Shown here piece after piece: positions 56,246 to 64,000 of a DNA stretch of 64,000 nt. This DNA is from Terriglobia bacterium. GTDB lineage: Bacteria > Acidobacteriota > Terriglobia > Terriglobales > Acidobacteriaceae. The notes beneath the pieces are model-generated. The model was not told the DNA's origin, made no database searches, and saw only the letters and a program-made list of their open reading frames with translations. The position numbers were made by a program, and so were the translations under genes. Numbering within the stretch: the stretch's first letter is position 1; each line of letters starts with the position of its first letter. The stretch covers positions 682,001 through 746,000 of the forward strand of contig JAIQFD010000001.1 of assembly GCA_020073495.1 (NCBI GenBank), given 5' to 3'.

Positions 56246-56923
56246 TTACAGTTGCAGCCCTTTGCCCCACTGGTTGTCGAAGATCACCTTGGACATCGCG
56301 AACCGTCCCCCATAGGGCTTGTCGTCGCCCTTGCGCCGCCCCACCGCCAGCAGCGCCACCACCCGCACCTCGTTGGGGATATTCAGGACCTGCTTCACCT
56401 TGTCTTCCCAGAATCCTTCCATCGGCGCAGTGTCATATCCCAGGCACTCCGCCATCCACATCATCGTGGTGTAGGCGATCATCACGTGGCGGTTCACCCA
56501 CACGTGCGTGTTGCCGCTGATGCCGCCCGCTTCGCCTCCCGCGCCGCTGAGCAGCCCGGTGACGGCTTTGCGCGCACCCTCATTGCCCGCCTCCGGGAAG
56601 CCATGCTCGTTGCCCATGCGCAGCATCTCCTCCAGATCACCCTTCTTCCAGCCCTGCGGATCGCCGCAGGCCACGATGATCACCGGAGCTTCCTCCACCC
56701 TGGGTTGTCCCATCGCCGCTTCGCGCAGCCGTTTGCGCTGTTCCGCATCGCGCACCACCACGAAGCGCCAGGGCTGCAGGTTGTAGCCGCTCGGCGCTTC
56801 CATGCCCGCCTGCAAGATCTTCTTGAGGTCTTCCTCGTGGATGGGAGTGGATTCAAAATGACCGGTCGCGCGGCGCTCGCGCACCGCCTCGCTCAATGGT
56901 CTCTCGCTTGCGACTTTCGCCAT
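56246..56923 (-). CDS. Nitroreductase-family FMN oxidoreductase
   Basis: A 225-residue FMN-dependent NAD(P)H oxidoreductase. FMN-binding motifs are VRERRATGHFESTPIHEEDL (Arg/Ser loop), MEAPSGYNLQPWRFVVVRD and MAECLGYDTAPMEGFWEDKV, with the C-terminal RVVALLAVGRRKGDDKPYGG. Members reduce nitroaromatics, quinones or flavins. It lies between two terminator or spacer regions as a single-gene unit. Confidence 0.9.
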   Translation of the reverse strand: MAKVASERPLSEAVRERRATGHFESTPIHEEDLKKILQAGMEAPSGYNLQPWRFVVVRDAEQRKRLREAAMGQPRVEEAPVIIVACGDPQGWKKGDLEEMLRMGNEHGFPEAGNEGARKAVTGLLSGAGGEAGGISGNTHVWVNRHVMIAYTTMMWMAECLGYDTAPMEGFWEDKVKQVLNIPNEVRVVALLAVGRRKGDDKPYGGRFAMSKVIFDNQWGKGLQL

Positions 56924-56943
56924 GATTGTTGCCTCGCGTCGGA

Positions 56944-56962
56944 TTATTTCAATGTCAAAGTA
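56944..56962 (-). promoter_or_regulatory. Possible operator upstream of the nitroreductase gene
   Basis: TACTTTGACATTGAAATAA on the minus strand is an imperfect palindrome (TACTTTGA and TGAAATAA around CAT) containing TTGACA, 21 bp before the ATG. MarR- or HxlR-type regulators often bind such AT-rich palindromes at nitroreductase genes. No regulator is adjacent. Confidence 0.3.
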
Positions 56963-57107
56963 GATTCCGAAGTCCCGCTGCCGGCTTCAGAAAATCTTCG
57001 ACTGTGCGCTCCCTGGAGGGTTCCGCCGATCGGCGAACGCTCAATACTACGGGCGGCCTCGCGGTCGCCTTTGTTCTTCCGGAGCGCGGACGGCGGATGG
57101 CCGGCTG

Positions 57108-58097
57108 CTATTTCACGTCCTTCATCGCCAGCATGGAACCGTAATCCCGCCCCGAGGGCTCGGTGGCGCGCGCCACCACGCCCGCGAAGGCTTCCCGATA
57201 CTCCGGGTACTGCGTCGTCAGCGCCTTGATCACGTTCACGTTATCGGCGTAGGCCTGCTGCGTGTTCGAGACATCCGGCGATCGGTACCTCACCAGCAGG
57301 TACAGGTCGTTGTCCACCGGGACCATGGAGACGTATGTGACCTTGAAGCTCTTCCCTGTCCCCGCAAGGTCCACCGGCCCATTGAAGGGAAGATCGTTCG
57401 GGCGCATCGGCGCCATCTCGTCCACCAGCCGGTCGAGCTGGCGTGTGCTCATGAAGTCCAGCGGCGAAGTCAGGTCCCATGCCGCCAGGTAATAGAACCA
57501 CGCGTTGTGGATCTCGGCCCGCGCCTTGAAGTCTCGCGCTGTTTGCAGGAACCAGGCCGCGTCGTGCCCCGCCAGTTGCGTCGGCTTCAGGTAGAAGCCG
57601 GCCAGCTTCCAGCTCCCCTCATCCTTCAGGATCTGCGTCAGGAGGAACGGCATCTTTGGCGCGGTGATGTCCTCGATCACGATGGCGTACCGCCCCGGCG
57701 GCAGGTTTGTGATGCTGAACCCCGTCGCTTCCGGCGAGTTTATGATGCCGCAGAAGAACCCCGCGGTCTCCAGCGGCTGCGATCCCCTGGCTTCCAGCAG
57801 GTACAGGCTGCGGATCTTCGCCGTCCCGCCCGCCAGGCTTGGTTTGTATTCCCCGATCAGCGCCTCGATCGCGCCGAAATTCGCCGCCAGGCTGCCGGTC
57901 GAGATCTGCCGCAGGTTGAAGGCGTTGCCCTGCACGGCGTCAGTGGTGAATTGCTGCGCCGCGCGCTCGATGTTCGCGCGCATCGCGGGATCGAGCTCGC
58001 CGGCCGTCGAGCAAGACGTTTTGCCGGCCTCCATCTGCGCCGTTGCCGCCCACGCCCAAACCAGCAGGAACCACGCCACCAGGGTTTTGCGGATCAT
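57108..58097 (-). CDS. Secreted protein of unknown function
   Basis: A 329-residue protein with a signal peptide (TLVAWFLLVWAWAATAQ, residues ~5-21). No enzymatic motif is apparent. Conserved-looking stretches include FNLRQISTGSLAANFGAIEA, IRSLYLLEARGSQPLETAGF, FCGIINSPEATGFSITNLPP, and a C-terminal region with NDLYLLVRYRSPDVSNTQQA. An alpha-beta structure is likely. Family not recognised. Confidence 0.65.
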   Translation of the reverse strand: MIRKTLVAWFLLVWAWAATAQMEAGKTSCSTAGELDPAMRANIERAAQQFTTDAVQGNAFNLRQISTGSLAANFGAIEALIGEYKPSLAGGTAKIRSLYLLEARGSQPLETAGFFCGIINSPEATGFSITNLPPGRYAIVIEDITAPKMPFLLTQILKDEGSWKLAGFYLKPTQLAGHDAAWFLQTARDFKARAEIHNAWFYYLAAWDLTSPLDFMSTRQLDRLVDEMAPMRPNDLPFNGPVDLAGTGKSFKVTYVSMVPVDNDLYLLVRYRSPDVSNTQQAYADNVNVIKALTTQYPEYREAFAGVVARATEPSGRDYGSMLAMKDVK

Positions 58098-58256
58098 AAC
58101 CGTGTTGCCGCTTTCCGGACGCTACTCTGGGAGAGATGCGTCTCCGTCCGTTTCTGATGTCCAACCCGCGCTCCCAGCCGCATCCTGGGCCTTATCCAGG
58201 ACCATGCGCTCGCCGCGGGCCGCTTGGGTGTAAAATCGCGCCACGGGGAGTTCCAC

Positions 58257-59177
<921 letters not shown>

Positions 59178-59263
59178 CCCACTACACGGCACAAAGTCCT
59201 GAGTGCTCGGTATATGTTTGGTGAATAGTGAAGAACCAGGTGGGATGAGTCTCCGCCTGACGG

Positions 59264-59425
59264 CTAACGACCCGCTGCCGTCTCCACCGGCACCAGCGCC
59301 GGTTCCTGGGCGGCTGGGCGGCGTCCGAGCGCGGTCAGGATGCCCCAGATGGCCGCGTACCCGGCAACGATTCCGACTGCGACTGCGGAGACGATGGTGA
59401 AGAGGATGGTGGTCGAGATCAACAT
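59264..59425 (-). CDS. 53-residue membrane protein
   Basis: The frame ATG TTG ATC ... TAG encodes MLISTTILFTIVSAVAVGIV followed by AGYAAIWGILTALGRRP and a Glu/Ala-rich tail. One strongly hydrophobic helix of about 22 residues spans residues ~5-30. Similar single-helix proteins with a GYAAI(W/T)GIL pattern occur in acidobacterial genomes (from memory). There is no convincing ribosome site beyond GGAAAGAAG at 12 nt. Confidence 0.45.
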   Translation of the reverse strand: MLISTTILFTIVSAVAVGIVAGYAAIWGILTALGRRPAAQEPALVPVETAAGR

Positions 59426-59557
59426 GGTCCGCACTTCTTTCCGCCCTTCCAGGATGTCCGGACCGGAGCTCCGGATGTCATTGCCCCGCCCCAGTCAGCC
59501 CTAACAATGTCTCATTCGTTTGCCCCGGTAAACGTCACCGAAGGACATGGACTTGCA

Positions 59558-59606
59558 GTTGTCAGTTGTCAGTCAATCTCGCCGGACTGGCAACCGACAA
59601 CTGGCA
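59558..59606. repeat. TTGTCAGTTGTCAGT inverted repeat
   Basis: GTTGTCAGTTGTCAGT and CAACCGACAACTGGCAACTA units face each other across CTCGCCGGACT. This belongs to the same class of short intergenic repeats as the GTACTC and TTGGTAATTTG blocks, and ends near the stop of the next gene. Confidence 0.5.
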
Positions 59607-59607
59607 A

Positions 59608-59829
59608 CTACTTCTTCTTCTCCGCGTTCCAAATCGTCCGCGAGATCGCCCGCCCGCAGAACGGACAATAATTGATGCAGTACAAGTTCGGCCGGTCTTC
59701 GGGCGAACGCACCGCGTAATCCGAATCGATCTCGTTCAGGATCCTGCCCCGCATTTCCAGCTTGGGCTGGTTCAGGATCGCGTCGCCGTCCACCGCATCT
59801 CGCAGCATTTCGCAGCAGTGTTCGATCAT
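59608..59829 (-). CDS. Small cysteine-rich protein
   Basis: A 73-residue protein. An N-terminal EHCCEM cysteine pair and a C-terminal CINYCPFCGRAI zinc-knuckle-like motif bracket a hydrophilic helix. The pattern CxxYCPFCG is typical of small metal-binding proteins. Function unknown. It points toward the 53-residue membrane gene. Confidence 0.65.
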   Translation of the reverse strand: MIEHCCEMLRDAVDGDAILNQPKLEMRGRILNEIDSDYAVRSPEDRPNLYCINYCPFCGRAISRTIWNAEKKK

Positions 59830-59874
59830 GTGTAGCGCGGCCGCCCATGGCTGCGCTCCTCAATTTCCACCTCG

Positions 59875-59904
59875 TTGACGCTCCCTGCTAGTGACGACTA
59901 AGAT
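59875..59904 (+). promoter_or_regulatory. Likely promoter of uvrA
   Basis: TTGACG (59875-59880), 18-bp spacer, TAAGAT (59899-59904), about 74 bp upstream of the chosen uvrA start. No LexA-type palindrome was seen. Confidence 0.5.
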
Positions 59905-59977
59905 ACGGAGTAGAGCTGTGCTCCTCCCTTTCTGAGGCTTCCAGGTGACCGCACCGCGGGTGGGGCGTTCCGGTCCA

Positions 59978-62776
<2,799 letters not shown>

Positions 62777-62913
62777 CTGCGCGTCTGCGAACAAGAAGCG
62801 CCGTTGACGTGGAGAGGGCAACGGTCACTAGTGAGAAGGTCTGTTATCAACAGCTATGCCCGGGCGAGCCCTTGCTGGTGTCTAACACCGTAGAGAAACA
62901 AATAGCCGCCCTT

Positions 62914-63471
62914 ATGACACGAGCGTTCGTCACTCTCATTGCCATGTGCCTCGCTGCTCAGGGTGGTGCGCAAGAAAGCAGTCAGGCCGGGAGTAACAAG
63001 GCTGGCGGTGCACCTGCGGCTTCGTATGAAGTGTACTCAGCCGTGCTTAGCCAGCGGTACTCATCGTGGTTCAAGGCCCACCGGCCGCTTAGGATTGCCG
63101 CGCTGACGAAGGCGATTCCAGCCGGAGCTATCACGAACGATTGTCGTGCTCAGGTTCAACAAGATCAGCAAGAGGTTCAAGTCCTAAGTAGTCTGCTTGC
63201 AGCGAACAGACAAAGGCAGCGCCTCCAGAAGAAGCTTACTGTTCCGGGTGCGTATTCTCTTATTCGGGACAAAACGCAAATCAAGAATGGCGATTTCCCT
63301 GGCATTGTGTGGCTGTCCGCGATTGGTTTCTCGACGGACCAGCGGCATGCGATGGTGTACGTGCAGAGCTACTGTGGCCCACGTTGCGCTAGCGGGTATT
63401 TGTGGAAGCTCGATAAGAAAGATAATACTTGGCGCGTTGTTGGCGGAGGAATTTGCGGTTTCGTCTCGTAG
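62914..63471 (+). CDS. Secreted protein of unknown function
   Basis: A 185-residue protein with a signal peptide (MTRAFVTLIAMCLAAQGGAQ). The mature part is helical at first (SYEVYSAVLSQRYSSWFK, with QVQQDQQEVQVLSSLLAANR) and beta-rich later (GIVWLSAIGFSTDQRHAMVY, VQSYCGPRCASGYLWKLDKK). The short Cys-Gly-Pro-Arg-Cys turn may form a disulfide. It has lower GC than the neighbouring uvrA. Function unknown. Confidence 0.65.
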   Translation: MTRAFVTLIAMCLAAQGGAQESSQAGSNKAGGAPAASYEVYSAVLSQRYSSWFKAHRPLRIAALTKAIPAGAITNDCRAQVQQDQQEVQVLSSLLAANRQRQRLQKKLTVPGAYSLIRDKTQIKNGDFPGIVWLSAIGFSTDQRHAMVYVQSYCGPRCASGYLWKLDKKDNTWRVVGGGICGFVS

Positions 63472-63634
63472 CCGCTGCGTAACTGTTGTGAAATCCCCTT
63501 CTCACCAGTTACGTTTCCGACCCCGCGCCCGCCCGCACCCCTCTTGTGGTCGTTGCTCCGCACGCGCGCGCCCGCCCCCGAGCCATGGGGGTGTAGGAAT
63601 TTTCCCGCGCCAATAGCTATCCCCCAAGGCAGCG

Positions 63635-63663
63635 TTGACTTGGCGTAGCGGGCCACCTAACAT
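63635..63663 (+). promoter_or_regulatory. Promoter of the kinase gene
   Basis: TTGACT (63635-63640), 17-bp spacer, TAACAT (63658-63663). Transcription would start about 5-10 bp before the first ATG of the kinase gene, giving a very short leader. Confidence 0.55.
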
Positions 63664-63674
63664 GGCCGCCTATC

Positions 63675-64000
63675 ATGGCGTCGCCCGCTTCCATGGTTGG
63701 GAAGACGCTGGGTCATTACCGGATCCTGGATCAGGTCGGTGCGGGTGGCATGGGCGTGGTGTACCGGGCGCGCGACGAGCGTCTGGAACGCGATGTCGCT
63801 CTGAAGGTTTTGCCGCCCGGCTCCCTGGCCGATGACTCCGCCCGCAAGCGTTTCCGCAAGGAAGCCTTGGCCCTCTCCCGCCTCAACCACCCCAACATCG
63901 CCACCGTATTCGACTTCGACTGTCAGGAGGGGATCGACTTCCTGGTCACGGAGCTGATTCCGGGCATAACGTTGGACGAAAAGCTTGCGGCCGGTCCGCT
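63675..64000 (+). CDS. Serine/threonine protein kinase, 3' partial
   Basis: The first ~108 residues of a Hanks-type kinase; the gene runs past the window end. The glycine loop is VGAGGMGVVYRARDE, the ATP-anchoring Lys lies in DVALKVLPP, the alpha-C Glu is in KRFRKEALALSRLNHPNIAT, and VTELIPGITLDEKL is the hinge. The activation segment is outside the window. The ATG at 63675 or the in-frame ATG at 63693 may be used. Such kinases in this type of organism often carry WD40 or TPR tails. Confidence 0.92.
   Translation, partial: MASPASMVGKTLGHYRILDQVGAGGMGVVYRARDERLERDVALKVLPPGSLADDSARKRFRKEALALSRLNHPNIATVFDFDCQEGIDFLVTELIPGITLDEKLAAGP

Overview
The window reads as a chromosomal segment of a high-GC Gram-negative bacterium, most likely a soil-type Acidobacteriota (inference). 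The reasons are KDO/lipopolysaccharide genes, a CHASE2 cyclase, tandem signal peptidases behind rnc, many small secreted proteins of unknown function, and heavy intergenic loads of REP-like hairpins and short dispersed repeats. No database search was possible; names rest on recognisable motifs.

1-11.3 kb: a 5'-truncated D-aminoacylase-type amidohydrolase, a cyclase-family hydrolase, a YdcF-like protein, TsaC, a SpoU/TrmH methyltransferase, RarA, a CoA-binding protein, an envelope operon led by a RodZ-like protein, and a GAF-GGDEF diguanylate cyclase. 11.3-16.6 kb is an accessory zone. It holds repeated modules (55 and 61 bp, perfectly identical copies), REP hairpins with a constant loop, a RAYT transposase, short orphan reading frames and small lipoprotein or membrane genes in cassette-like order. 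16.588-19.176 kb is an intact IS1595-family transposon with 26-bp inverted ends, an 8-bp target duplication and three cargo genes, one encoding a DUF3800 protein.

19-33.4 kb is a mostly leftward housekeeping block: TPR protein, class A PBP, ProS, then KdsD, KdsA, CTP synthase and KdsC. These make KDO-8-P, KDO and the CTP needed to activate it; kdsB is not in the window. 33.4-47.7 kb runs rightward: a very long Lhr helicase, a tRNA-Ala(GGC) with a nearby duplicated 3' end, an ECF sigma/anti-sigma pair, TPR proteins, rnc, two lepB paralogues and an AsmA-like protein. 47.7-59.8 kb is mainly leftward: a DedA-rhodanese fusion, LarB, a ChaN-like protein, an overlapping operon headed by a CHASE2 adenylate cyclase, and a nitroreductase. 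UvrA and the start of a serine/threonine kinase close the window.

The most unusual observation is that the DedA-rhodanese gene has an in-frame TGA in its active-site loop. The rhodanese sequence continues in frame for 51 more residues, and a hairpin with bacterial SECIS geometry lies just downstream, so it is a candidate selenoprotein. Others are the cargo-bearing IS1595 element, REP hairpins with a fixed loop and covarying stems beside a RAYT that lacks one HUH histidine, an isolated short transcription unit near 52.1 kb, a probable CTG start, and a REP-like palindrome inside the lhr reading frame.
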